Shown here: piece by piece, positions 1 through 7,356 of the stretch
How positions within the stretch are numbered: the stretch's first letter is position 1
How the letters are laid out: each line of letters begins with the position of its first letter
NCBI GenBank assembly: GCA_046541115.1
Contig: JBKHDX010000120.1
Span: 1 to 14,200, forward strand
Length of the DNA: 14,200 nucleotides
Direction: 5' to 3'
Origin: Jaaginema sp046541115
Lineage (GTDB): Bacteria; Cyanobacteriota; Cyanobacteriia; Cyanobacteriales; Spirulinaceae
Made by a program: the position numbers and the translations under genes
The notes under the pieces: generated by a model
The model's database searches: none
What the model saw: only the letters and a program-made list of their open reading frames with translations
Told to the model about the DNA's origin: nothing

Positions 1-1596
1 GGAACCGCCTTGCGCTTTGGCAACTTGGCGGCAAAACCGATGTGGGTTGATGAGGTATTTACAGCTTTATTTAGTTTAGGGCAAAGCTTCGACCGCTTAC
101 CCTTGGGGGAAGTGATTCCGGTCGAAGAAGTTAAGGATTTATTTCAGTTACAACCGGGGGTGGGCTGTGGGGCGATCGCGCAGCATTTGACTTTACAATC
201 AACCCATCCGCCGTTGTTTTTTTGCTTGATGAATCGCTGGTTGTGGGCGCTACAAGGTACGGATTTGCCACTGCTTTGGCAGTTACGGGCGCTACCGGCT
301 TTGTTTGGCATTGGCGCGATCGCGGCGGTGTATGGGGTGGGAAAATTGGCATTTAACCGTAAAGCCGGATTGTGGGGGGCGGCGTTTATGGCGGTGTCGC
401 CGTTTGGGGTGTACCAATCCCAGGAAGCCCGGCATTACACGTTACCAATTTTGTTGATTACAGGGGGTTTGGGCTGTTTATTCGCGATTCACCGGGATTT
501 ACGGCAAAAGCGGTTTTTGATTTGGCCTTTCTTGGGTTTGGTATTGTTTAATAGTTTGGGGCTGTATGTCCATTATTTCCACTTTATCGCCTGGGCAGGG
601 CAAGGTTTGACGTTATTAGTCATTTTGTGGATTAATAAGGCGTTTAAGCTCAAAATCTGGATTCTGAGCGCGATCGCGTTCTTACTTCCGGTAATTTTCT
701 ATTGGCCCTGGTGGTCGATTTTGCGGTTTCACTTCAACAACCCCAAAGCGAGTTGGCTACCCGAACCCAGTCACATCACGCCTTTACTACAAATGTTGAT
801 GAGTGTGGTGTTGACGATGGTTGCCCCCCCGGTAGAAAGGCAACCGTTGGGGGTGATGATTGGGGCAGGGGCGATCGCGTTAATTTTCGTGCTATGGCTG
901 TTTTGGCAAATTGGGCGCGGGTGGCGCTTATTACAAAAACAATACCCCCAAGAAAGTACAATTTTAATGAGTTTTATGGGGGTGGTGTTACTTCAGTTTC
1001 TCGTCATTATTTATGGTTTGGGAAAAGATATCAGCGTTGCCCCTCGCTATCATTTTGTTTACTATTCGGCGCTTTGTGTCGTCATTGGGGGTAGTTTACA
1101 ACAACTGACATCGAAACAAATCTGGCAGCATCCGGGTTTAATTGCTTTGCTGGGAGGATTTTTAAGCAGTCTTTTAGTAATTTTTAATTTAAGTTTTTTG
1201 AAGCCTTATCATCCCCTTCCCGTGGCGCGTCAATTGCAAGGGGTTCCTCAACCCTCGATCGTGGTGATGGCTTATCATTATCCCCTAGATATTGCTCTCG
1301 GCTTGAGTTATGCCCTAGCCTTAGATTCGTGGCGATCGCCTTCAGAATCGGCTTATTTTCTCTTTTTAGACAATCAACAAGGCTATAATTTAGTTTGGCA
1401 ATCTTTAGAACAAGATTGGGCGGTAACTCCCCAGAGTTTGTGGGTTTTTGGCCCGGGCTTAATTGCCGAAAGTTACCCGGAGACTTTGCGCTTATCTCCT
1501 GATACTCTTTGTCATCGCGATCCGCAAGCTCATTATCGTGTGGGTGTGCCTTATCAACTGTATGATTGTGGGCGATCGCCCCAAAACAATTTTTAA
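1..1596 (+). CDS. Glycosyltransferase family 39 (PMT/ArnT-like) membrane protein, 5'-partial
   Basis: An integral membrane glycosyltransferase of the GT-C fold, of the kind that moves a sugar from a polyprenyl-phosphate donor onto a lipid, protein or polysaccharide on the outer face of the membrane. The frame is open from base 1, so 531 codons are visible and the true start and probably the first membrane helix lie off the left edge; the TTG at position 10 is not a credible start. Counting from the first visible codon, an acidic pair D17-E18 (in WVDEVFTALFSLG) sits where GT-C enzymes carry their catalytic acidic residues. It is followed by the STHPPLFF stretch (about 67-74) and YQSQEARHY (about 138-146), both typical of the bacterial PMT_2 group. 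About ten hydrophobic segments follow up to residue ~400, then a soluble C-terminal domain of ~130 residues. The acceptor cannot be told. The gene stands alone here, 237 bases before the next start. Confidence 0.85.
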   Translation, partial: GTALRFGNLAAKPMWVDEVFTALFSLGQSFDRLPLGEVIPVEEVKDLFQLQPGVGCGAIAQHLTLQSTHPPLFFCLMNRWLWALQGTDLPLLWQLRALPALFGIGAIAAVYGVGKLAFNRKAGLWGAAFMAVSPFGVYQSQEARHYTLPILLITGGLGCLFAIHRDLRQKRFLIWPFLGLVLFNSLGLYVHYFHFIAWAGQGLTLLVILWINKAFKLKIWILSAIAFLLPVIFYWPWWSILRFHFNNPKASWLPEPSHITPLLQMLMSVVLTMVAPPVERQPLGVMIGAGAIALIFVLWLFWQIGRGWRLLQKQYPQESTILMSFMGVVLLQFLVIIYGLGKDISVAPRYHFVYYSALCVVIGGSLQQLTSKQIWQHPGLIALLGGFLSSLLVIFNLSFLKPYHPLPVARQLQGVPQPSIVVMAYHYPLDIALGLSYALALDSWRSPSESAYFLFLDNQQGYNLVWQSLEQDWAVTPQSLWVFGPGLIAESYPETLRLSPDTLCHRDPQAHYRVGVPYQLYDCGRSPQNNF

Positions 1597-1833
1597 ATAA
1601 TCTCGTGGGTTTTCTAGCGCTTTTTTAGAAGTTTGGTCGGATTGTACCGCCAACCCCTAGAGGATGAAAGAAAAAGGTAAAGGAAAAATATAGTTTTCTC
1701 GAAAAGGTCTTCCATCTGCAACAATTCTGAGTATGGCTTGTAACTCTGACAACATCAACGATAAATTGAATGTAGAATGGCGCTGGCTTTGATTTTACCC
1801 TTGGGGAGAATCCTCTCGCATATTTGTTGTAGT

Positions 1834-2778
1834 ATGAAAAATCCTTTTGCTGACCTCGATAGCGTAACGCACCAGTTAAAGAGTATGGAACGAAAAAAGA
1901 AGCCGAAAATGCTGGTGGTTGATGATGAACCAGATAACCTCGATTTGCTATATCGCACCTTCCGGCGGGATTTTCGGGTTTTTAAAGCCGATAGTGGTAT
2001 TAATGCTTTAGAAGTTCTCCGTACAGAAGGGGAAGTGGCGGTTATTATTTCCGATCAACGAATGCCAGAAATGAAGGGAACGGAGTTTTTGAGCCAAACG
2101 GTTCCCCAGTTTCCCGATACGGTTCGCATTATTTTGACGGGATTTACCGATGTGGAGGATTTGGTCGAAGCCATTAACTCCGGTCAAGTGTATAAATACA
2201 TTACGAAGCCCTGGGACCCGAATGAACTCAAGGGAGTGGTCGAACACGCCGCCGAAACTTACGATTTGCTCAAGCAGCGCACTGAGGAGTTACAGCGAGC
2301 GCATTTGCAAACGATGTTGATGTCGGAAATCGTCATGGTGGCGCAAACGGCGGATTCGGTGGCTGCGGGTTTAGAAGGATTGGCGGTTGCCATTGGTAAG
2401 AGTTTTGGCGCTGCTGGCTGTGTGTTGCAGTTGGTGAAAGAAAAGGCGATCGCGCCTCCCCTCGGACAATATCAGGTAGAGGGCTTTACGAGTTTAAATC
2501 TCGACAGCGATCCCATTGCCAAAGAAGCCATTTCTAGCCAAAAAATGCAAGTTTGGGTCAATAGCGCCAGTACACCTGCACCTGAAGGGGCAGAACATTA
2601 CCGAGAAGCGGGGGTACAACTGCATTTAGTTACGCCGATTTTATATCGCAATCGCGTCCAGGCGGTACTGTCATTGCAATGGCAAAAACCGGGCCCCCTC
2701 CAAGAAAGCGAAGTGCAACTCATTCATTTAACTGCTCAACAAATCGCTTTGCCCCTTAAGTTATTAGAAGAGCATTAA
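1834..2778 (+). CDS. Response regulator: receiver domain plus GAF-like domain
   Basis: A two-component receiver protein without a DNA-binding domain. From the ATG at 1834 it has 314 residues. The receiver (about residues 24-145) shows the acidic pair D30-D31, phospho-acceptor D74 in ISDQRMP, T102 in ILTGF and K125 in YITKPWDP. The IILTGFTD/YKYITKPWDPNEL style is that of receivers often joined to HD-GYP or sensor outputs. Residues ~160-314 look like a GAF domain (LQLVKEKA..., then a late HLVTPILYRNRVQAVLSLQW), so the output is probably ligand or protein binding. No bilin-type cysteine motif is apparent. An ATG at 1777 would add 19 hydrophobic residues unlike the family; I prefer 1834, although no Shine-Dalgarno sequence supports either. 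The stop codon shares one base with the menG start, so the two are probably co-translated. No partner histidine kinase lies in the window. Confidence 0.85.
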   Translation: MKNPFADLDSVTHQLKSMERKKKPKMLVVDDEPDNLDLLYRTFRRDFRVFKADSGINALEVLRTEGEVAVIISDQRMPEMKGTEFLSQTVPQFPDTVRIILTGFTDVEDLVEAINSGQVYKYITKPWDPNELKGVVEHAAETYDLLKQRTEELQRAHLQTMLMSEIVMVAQTADSVAAGLEGLAVAIGKSFGAAGCVLQLVKEKAIAPPLGQYQVEGFTSLNLDSDPIAKEAISSQKMQVWVNSASTPAPEGAEHYREAGVQLHLVTPILYRNRVQAVLSLQWQKPGPLQESEVQLIHLTAQQIALPLKLLEEH

Positions 2779-3479
2779 TGGCGATCGCAGCTTCAGAAAT
2801 TCAAGCCCTTTTTGACCGGATTGCCCCGGTTTACGATACTCTCAATCAAGAATTGAGTTTTGGACTGCATCGAGTTTGGAAACGGATGGCGGTGAAGTGG
2901 ACGCAAGCTCAACCGGGAGACAAGGCTCTCGATGTATGTTGCGGTAGTGGGGATTTAGCTTTGCTGCTGGCTCAAGCGGTGGGTCAACAGGGGAGTGTGG
3001 TGGGGCTTGATTTTGCCCCGGCTCAGTTGGCTATTGCTAAAGAAAGAGGGGGCGATCGCTTTCCCCAACACGATCTCACCTGGATTGAAGGGGATGCCTT
3101 AGCCCTGCCGTTTGCCGACAATACTTTTAACTGTGCCACCATGGGCTATGGCTTGCGAAATGTTACCGATATTCCGCGCTGTTTGCGAGAGTTGCACCGC
3201 GTCCTCAAACCCGGTGCGACAGCCGCGATTCTGGACTTCCATCGTCCTGTGAATCCAGGGTTACAAACCCTACAAACATGGTATCTCGATACCATTGTCG
3301 TCCCGGCGGCGGATCGGTTGGGACTTAAGCAAGATTACGCCTATATCATGCCGAGTTTAGAGCGCTTTCCCCAAGGTCCCGAACAAGTGACCCTCGCCCA
3401 AGAAGCCGGTTTCAGGAATACGATTCATTATCCCATCGTCGGCGGTTTGATGGGTGTATTGGTTGTGACAAAAGCGTAA
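2778..3479 (+). CDS. menG: Demethylphylloquinone methyltransferase (MenG/UbiE family)
   Basis: SAM-dependent C-methyltransferase of the UbiE/COQ5 family. In cyanobacteria it performs the last step of phylloquinone synthesis, methylating demethylphylloquinone to the quinone used in photosystem I. The 233 residues match the usual family length. Visible marks are the N-terminal FDRIAPVYDTLNQELSFGLH (residues 12-31), SAM-binding motif I LDVCCGSGDLALLL (51-64), the acidic end of strand 2 in VVGLDFAP (74-81), EGDALALPFADNTFN (104-118), the family signature GYGLRNVTD (123-131) and RVLKPGATAAILDF (141-154). The ATG lies inside the TAATG junction with the regulator gene and is followed at once by a HIP1 octamer. 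The assignment to phylloquinone rather than ubiquinone rests on the cyanobacterial context. Confidence 0.95.
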   Translation: MAIAASEIQALFDRIAPVYDTLNQELSFGLHRVWKRMAVKWTQAQPGDKALDVCCGSGDLALLLAQAVGQQGSVVGLDFAPAQLAIAKERGGDRFPQHDLTWIEGDALALPFADNTFNCATMGYGLRNVTDIPRCLRELHRVLKPGATAAILDFHRPVNPGLQTLQTWYLDTIVVPAADRLGLKQDYAYIMPSLERFPQGPEQVTLAQEAGFRNTIHYPIVGGLMGVLVVTKA

Positions 3480-3555
3480 AATAAATAAGAAGTGGCAGTT
3501 TTTTTCGCAGCTTAAAATCAAGATAAGCCTTGCTGGAAATCACTCACTCAACTTA

Positions 3556-4806
3556 TTGATTATCTCGATCGCAACCTTGGATTTATCTAAACTTTGGCTA
3601 CTTTTTCTTCCACCCCTTGCCGGGGGAATTATTGGCTATTTCACGAATGATTTAGCCATTAAAATGCTATTTCGCCCTTATCAACCCATTTATATTGGTA
3701 AACGCTGTTTACCCTTCACTCCCGGCTTAATTCCGCGCAATCAAGAACGTTTAGCTCGTCGGATTGCCGATACCATTATGGGGTCACTTCTCACCCCAGG
3801 AGAATTACAAAATCTGGCCCGTCGCTTGCTACAAGTCGAGCGCATTCAGGGAGCAGTTTTATGGTTACTGCGCTTAGGATTAGAACAAGTCCAAGCCGAT
3901 AGAGAGCAGAAAACCGCGAAGATTTTGGGGGGAATTTTACACGATCTTTTCGGGGAGGCTTTACCCCGTTTGCTGAAAGTTTGGGCCCGTCAAAAAAACT
4001 TTTTAGCCGCACAAATCGATCATATTTTTGACCGAGTTTTATTGGATTTTCAGTTTAGCGAAATGCAGGCTCGGCAGTTGTCAGATTGGATTTTAGAGGT
4101 GGTTTTACCCCCAGATGTGTTGCGTCAAGCGATTGTAGATTTTTTGACGGATCGCAATATTCAGGTGATTGATGAGGGCTTTCGCGAAAAAAGTAGCGGC
4201 ACTTACTGGGTGGTGGCAAATTTATTTGGTTTACGCAATTCTTTAGTACGCTTGCGGTCGTTTTGTTTGGATGAAAAGGAAATTGCCAATGCGCGACTAC
4301 AGGAGTTAATTTTATCGTTAGAAGTGCGCGATCGCATTCAAGTAGGGCTGCAAACTTTCTCGTTACAAAACTTACCGGTTTCTACGGTACGTCAACTGCG
4401 AAAAACCACCCGCGAGAATGTCCGGGCTTATGTACAACAAAGTGGGGGAGAGTTATTACAGGGCTTAGGAGAGTCGATTGATTGGGAAAAGGTTTCCATT
4501 TCCATTGTCAATCGTCTGCGGGCTTCGGCGGTGGTGAATACATCTTTAGAAATTGTCAGTCAAGAATTTGCTGTAGCTATTGACCGTTATTTAGAAAGGG
4601 ATTTAGAAAAAATTGTAGCGCAAGCAATTCCAATTTTAGCCATTGATGAAGCGATTGTTAATCGAGTGCAGGCAACTTCCCCAGAAGAATTAGAAATGGC
4701 AATTCAAGGGATTGTCAAAAGTGAATTACAAGCGATTGTCAATTTAGGTGGCATTTTAGGTTTAACGATTGGCTTGTTGCAATCTCTCTTTTTATTCTTC
4801 AGTTGA
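3556..4806 (+). CDS. DUF445 family membrane-associated protein
   Basis: A conserved cyanobacterial DUF445 protein of unknown biochemical role, about 416 residues. The first ~35 residues form a membrane helix with the sequence LLFLPPLAGGIIGYFTNDLAIKMLF, followed by FRPYQPIY and LPFTPGLIPRNQERLARRIADTIMG, which are strongly conserved in the family. The middle is long, charged and helical. The last ~25 residues (NLGGILGLTIGLLQSLFLFF) are a second hydrophobic helix, so both ends are likely in the membrane. No ATG precedes the conserved region. The frame is open back into menG, with TTG codons at 3556 and 3577 as the only sensible starts; I give 3556, and 3577 is equally possible. No good ribosome binding site is seen. 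It lies 76 bases after menG in the same direction, with no strong terminator between, so it may be the third gene of that operon. Confidence 0.85.
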   Translation: MIISIATLDLSKLWLLFLPPLAGGIIGYFTNDLAIKMLFRPYQPIYIGKRCLPFTPGLIPRNQERLARRIADTIMGSLLTPGELQNLARRLLQVERIQGAVLWLLRLGLEQVQADREQKTAKILGGILHDLFGEALPRLLKVWARQKNFLAAQIDHIFDRVLLDFQFSEMQARQLSDWILEVVLPPDVLRQAIVDFLTDRNIQVIDEGFREKSSGTYWVVANLFGLRNSLVRLRSFCLDEKEIANARLQELILSLEVRDRIQVGLQTFSLQNLPVSTVRQLRKTTRENVRAYVQQSGGELLQGLGESIDWEKVSISIVNRLRASAVVNTSLEIVSQEFAVAIDRYLERDLEKIVAQAIPILAIDEAIVNRVQATSPEELEMAIQGIVKSELQAIVNLGGILGLTIGLLQSLFLFFS

Positions 4807-4880
4807 GGAGCGCGATCGCATCATTATGGGTCAGCTAATTTTTATTTTTTGATGAGAGAAAAAAAGACACCAAGTCACGG

Positions 4881-4920
4881 TTAACTACTTACGACAATAA
4901 GCTATACTCAAGCTTATAAT
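4881..4920 (+). promoter_or_regulatory. Putative sigma-70 type promoter of the pentapeptide gene
   Basis: Two overlapping candidates. A -10 hexamer TATACT at 4903-4908 lies 16 bases after TTAACT (4881-4886). A perfect TATAAT at 4915-4920 lies 18 bases after ACGACA (4891-4896). The second would start RNA at about 4927, giving a very short leader for an ATG at 4936. Both are inferred from hexamer matches only. Confidence 0.45.
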
Positions 4921-4935
4921 TGGATGGGCAATGCC

Positions 4936-6369
4936 ATGAACTCCAACGATTTTCTTCAGCGTCTTGACTTAAGAAAAGAAGAACTCCACAACGCCAATTT
5001 AGCCCAAGCCGATCTTAAAGGTGCTAACCTCAGAGGAGTCGATCTCAGCAAAGCTAACTTACGCGGGGCTTTGTTGCACTATGCCGATCTCATCGAAGCC
5101 AATTTAAGTTTTGCAAACTTACAACAAGCCCAAATCACTCGTGCTTTTCTTAATTTAGCAAATCTTCATAATGCCAATTTAAGTTATGCCAACCTCAGTG
5201 ATAGTAAGTTAGTCGGAGCTGAATTGAGTCAAGCTAACCTTTATGGGGTGAGTTTGATTAAAGCGAATTTAGTCGGGGCTAATCTGACTCAAACAAATTT
5301 GAGTGCTGCGAATTTGAGTGGTGCAGATTTACGGGGCGCACAACTCCAAGATGCAGTCTTTGAAGCGGCGTTATATAGCCCTCGTACCATTTTCGATGAA
5401 AGTTTTGAAATCCAAAAGTTTCCGGTTTATTTGCTCGCACCCAATACCAGTTTGCGGGGGTTGAATTTAGCAGAAGCCAATTTAACTGAAGCAGATTTAC
5501 GGGGTGCAGATTTACGAGAAACCAGTTTAATTCGGAGTGATTGTAGCGGCGCAAATTTAGCACGGGCTAATTTAGAACGAGCGAACATCAGCAGCACAAA
5601 CTTTAATGGAGCTGATTTGGCCGGAGTCAATCTCACTCAGGCGATTTATGACCGTCGCACGGTGTTTCCGGTAGGATTTGACCCTAACCTCGCCGGAGCG
5701 GTGTTAATCGCGGCGAAAGTGTCCCTTCAGGGCTTGGTGCTAGATGGTTTGGATTTACGCCATGTCGATCTCGCTCAAGCGGATTTGAGTCGCTCTCAGT
5801 TGAGGGGCATTAATTTGAGCGATGCGGATTTGAGTCAAGCCAATTTACGACGGGCTTGTTTGACGGGGGCTTTTTGCGATCGCGCCGATTTACGCCATAC
5901 GGATTTAACCGGAGCGCTGCTCGAGGGGTGTCATCTGCGGGGAGCGGATTTGCGGGGGGCGGATTTGACGCGAGCGAATTTACAGGGAGCAGATTTGCGG
6001 GGAGCGGATTTGCGGGGAGCGGATTTGACTCATACCAATTGTACCCATGCAGATTTGAGTGACTGCGATTTGCGACGAGCGGATTTGACTCGGGTCAATT
6101 TCCAAGGGGTGAAGTTAAGTCGGGCTAATTTACGCCAGGCGGAGCTAGTAGGGGTTGCTTTGGGTGAAGCGGAATTAGACCAAGTAGATTTGACCGAAGC
6201 GGTGTTATTTCGCGTGAATCTAGAAAATGCTAACTTAAACGGTGCTTGTTTAAAGGGAGCCGAGGTCAAAAGCTCGATTCTCCGTCACGCTCAACTCCAA
6301 GAAACTCAAATTCAAGAAGCGATTTTGAGCGAGATTGAATGGGAGTTGGCCAATTTTCCCCAGAGTTGA
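4936..6369 (+). CDS. Long pentapeptide-repeat protein with two related inserts
   Basis: 477 residues, almost wholly built of A(D/N)LXX pentapeptides, which fold as a right-handed square beta-helix with four repeats per coil. No signal peptide or membrane segment is seen, so it is probably cytoplasmic. Function is unknown; this fold often acts as a scaffold or protein-binding surface. Three repeat blocks (about residues 14-146, 177-236 and 272-460) are separated by two non-pentapeptide inserts at 147-176 and 238-267. The inserts resemble each other (Y..RT-[IV]-F...F...then [YV]L[LI]A...SL.GL) and have the same length. The third block contains near-identical 15-base units. I chose the ATG at 4936 because MNSNDFLQRL looks like the normal start of such proteins; the ATG at 4924, in frame, adds MGNA and is also possible. 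There is no Shine-Dalgarno sequence. Confidence 0.85.
   Translation: MNSNDFLQRLDLRKEELHNANLAQADLKGANLRGVDLSKANLRGALLHYADLIEANLSFANLQQAQITRAFLNLANLHNANLSYANLSDSKLVGAELSQANLYGVSLIKANLVGANLTQTNLSAANLSGADLRGAQLQDAVFEAALYSPRTIFDESFEIQKFPVYLLAPNTSLRGLNLAEANLTEADLRGADLRETSLIRSDCSGANLARANLERANISSTNFNGADLAGVNLTQAIYDRRTVFPVGFDPNLAGAVLIAAKVSLQGLVLDGLDLRHVDLAQADLSRSQLRGINLSDADLSQANLRRACLTGAFCDRADLRHTDLTGALLEGCHLRGADLRGADLTRANLQGADLRGADLRGADLTHTNCTHADLSDCDLRRADLTRVNFQGVKLSRANLRQAELVGVALGEAELDQVDLTEAVLFRVNLENANLNGACLKGAEVKSSILRHAQLQETQIQEAILSEIEWELANFPQS
5941..6030 (+). repeat. Six tandem 15-base units inside the pentapeptide gene
   Basis: Six consecutive 15-base units of the form GGAGCGGATTTGCGG encode ADLRG-type pentapeptides. 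The units at 5941-5955 and 6001-6015 are identical, and 5941-5970 differs from 6001-6030 at only two of 30 bases. The 60-base shift equals four pentapeptides, one full turn of the beta-helix, which suggests a fairly recent duplication of one coil. Confidence 0.8.
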
Positions 6370-6386
6370 GTTTTCTGAGGGGAAAA
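6354..6386 (+). terminator. Hairpin at the end of the pentapeptide gene
   Basis: TTTTCCCC (6354-6361) pairs perfectly with GGGGAAAA (6379-6386) across a 17-base loop that contains the TGA stop. The following bases are CCGG rather than a T-run, so this is a possible transcript-end structure and not a classic intrinsic terminator. Confidence 0.35.
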
Positions 6387-6828
6387 CCGGACATTGGACA
6401 ATTTCAAGCAAGAAACGTTAGTATTATAGAGATTGATTCTCAATCCCCATCAAAATCATTCATTGCCAACTATTAAGCACCTATTCAAAATAAACTACCC
6501 ATCTCTAAATGCCGAAATCTTGATATACCAAGGGTTATAGCGAAAAGGAGTAGGTCAATAATTCTGTACAGATGCTTATAAATTTCTAAAAATTCGTGTA
6601 GCATAAAAGCTATCACCATATTTTCACTATTGATGCTAACTTGCACTTCCTTTCCCGGTCGAAATTTGGCAAAGGAAAAGTAACTTAGCTCGGAACAGGC
6701 GAACCAATCCACAACGAGTGCTGATAGTCTTATTCGGGAACAACTGATAAAAGCCGAACGCGATTAGCCACTTGGGGAATGCTTCGTCCATCCCTGGAAT
6801 AAATATAAAATTGAAGTGGACTCTTAGC
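6370..6828. other. 459-base intergenic region without a convincing gene
   Basis: AT-rich, with no reading frame that has both a start with ribosome binding site and a recognisable product. It contains a Fur-box-like palindrome (6426-6444) and a near-palindrome CTTGATATACCAAG (6519-6532) inside a short stretch (about 6475-6540) that could be a dispersed element. It also contains a 27-codon open stretch ending at about 6766 that reads like coding sequence (LSSEQANQSTTSADSLIREQ...) but has no start codon and directly follows a stop. The final ~30 bases must hold the leader of the receiver gene at 6829. Confidence 0.6.
6426..6444. promoter_or_regulatory. Fur-box-like palindrome
   Basis: ATAGAGATTGATTCTCAAT agrees at 17 of 19 positions with the symmetric iron-box form ATTGAGAATGATTCTCAAT. 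Its right half TGATTCTCAAT is perfect, and the core GATTGA-TTC-TCAATC is an exact inverted repeat. A -10-like TATTAT (6422-6427) overlaps its left edge. No gene starts within 380 bases downstream, so the target is unclear and chance or a regulated small RNA are both possible. Confidence 0.35.
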
Positions 6829-7263
6829 ATGAACCAACCCAGTTCCCTTATTCCTGTTCCTTCACCGTTACCCCCCAACTTAAAGATTTTGGCAGTGGAT
6901 GATGATGAAGATAACCGTTTTCTTTTAATTCATTTTTTAGAGCTTTTAGGGTGTCAAACTTTGGGCGCTCAGAGTGGCCAAGAAACCGTAAAGTTAGCTA
7001 CTCAGACTCAGCTTGATTTAATTTTGTTGGATTTAGTTTTACCGGGAATTGACGGTTTTGAAACGTTACAACAACTCAAACAAAATGCGCGATCGCGTCA
7101 TATCCCAGTCATTGCTGTAACAGGATTAGTTTTGGCCGAAGAACGCCAGCAAATTCGCGAAGCGGGTTTTGATGGCTATCTTTCTAAACCTTATTTATTG
7201 AGGGATTTAGAACGAGTTTTACACCATCATTTACCCCAAGTTTCTGCACCTCAGTGTCACTGA
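6829..7263 (+). CDS. Single-domain CheY-like response regulator
   Basis: A receiver domain with no attached output, 144 residues from the ATG at 6829. Visible residues: the acidic cluster D24-D25-D26 (LAVDDDEDNR), phospho-acceptor D68 in LILLDLVLPGIDGFE, T98 in IAVTG and K120 in LSKPY. The first ~16 residues are a proline- and serine-rich tail (PVPSPLPP) and the end is histidine-rich. It probably passes phosphate or acts by protein contact, as in hybrid kinase or phosphorelay systems; no kinase is near. The TTG at 6772 would add 19 residues with no family support, whereas ATG 6829 has a weak purine-rich sequence (AAGTGGA, 6814-6820) at about the right distance. It converges on the minus-strand DUF2294 gene. 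Confidence 0.85.
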   Translation: MNQPSSLIPVPSPLPPNLKILAVDDDEDNRFLLIHFLELLGCQTLGAQSGQETVKLATQTQLDLILLDLVLPGIDGFETLQQLKQNARSRHIPVIAVTGLVLAEERQQIREAGFDGYLSKPYLLRDLERVLHHHLPQVSAPQCH

Positions 7264-7290
7264 AGTCAATGGCATTTCCCGAACAATTTT

Positions 7291-7319
7291 CCAACTGAAA
7301 TAAAAGGGGTTGCAGTTGG
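7291..7319. terminator. Hairpin between two convergent genes
   Basis: CCAACTG (7291-7297) and CAGTTGG (7313-7319) form a perfect 7-bp stem with a 15-base loop. It lies midway between the ends of the receiver gene (7263) and the DUF2294 gene (7357), where a two-way terminator would be expected. Neither strand shows a proper T-run after the stem. Confidence 0.4.
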
Positions 7320-7356
7320 TAAAAAGTGATAGAGTTGGCATCCATATAAGGTTTAA

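Noticed and set aside
10..1596. Complete glycosyltransferase starting at TTG 10
   Set aside because: The frame is open to base 1 and the conserved acidic pair would be only 14 residues from the start, leaving no room for the first membrane helix.
1834..2778. Cyanobacteriochrome photoreceptor suggested by the GAF domain
   Set aside because: No bilin-attachment cysteine motif is seen in the GAF-like region.
5941..6030. CRISPR-like array
   Set aside because: The repeats are contiguous 15-base coding units with no spacers.
5279..6269. Several antisense and +1-frame open stretches in the pentapeptide gene
   Set aside because: Produced by the 15-base periodic repeat; they contain only low-complexity echoes of it.
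6485..6878. Two overlapping minus-strand reading frames in the gap before the receiver gene
   Set aside because: Different frames, no ribosome site, no recognisable domain; one runs into the receiver gene.
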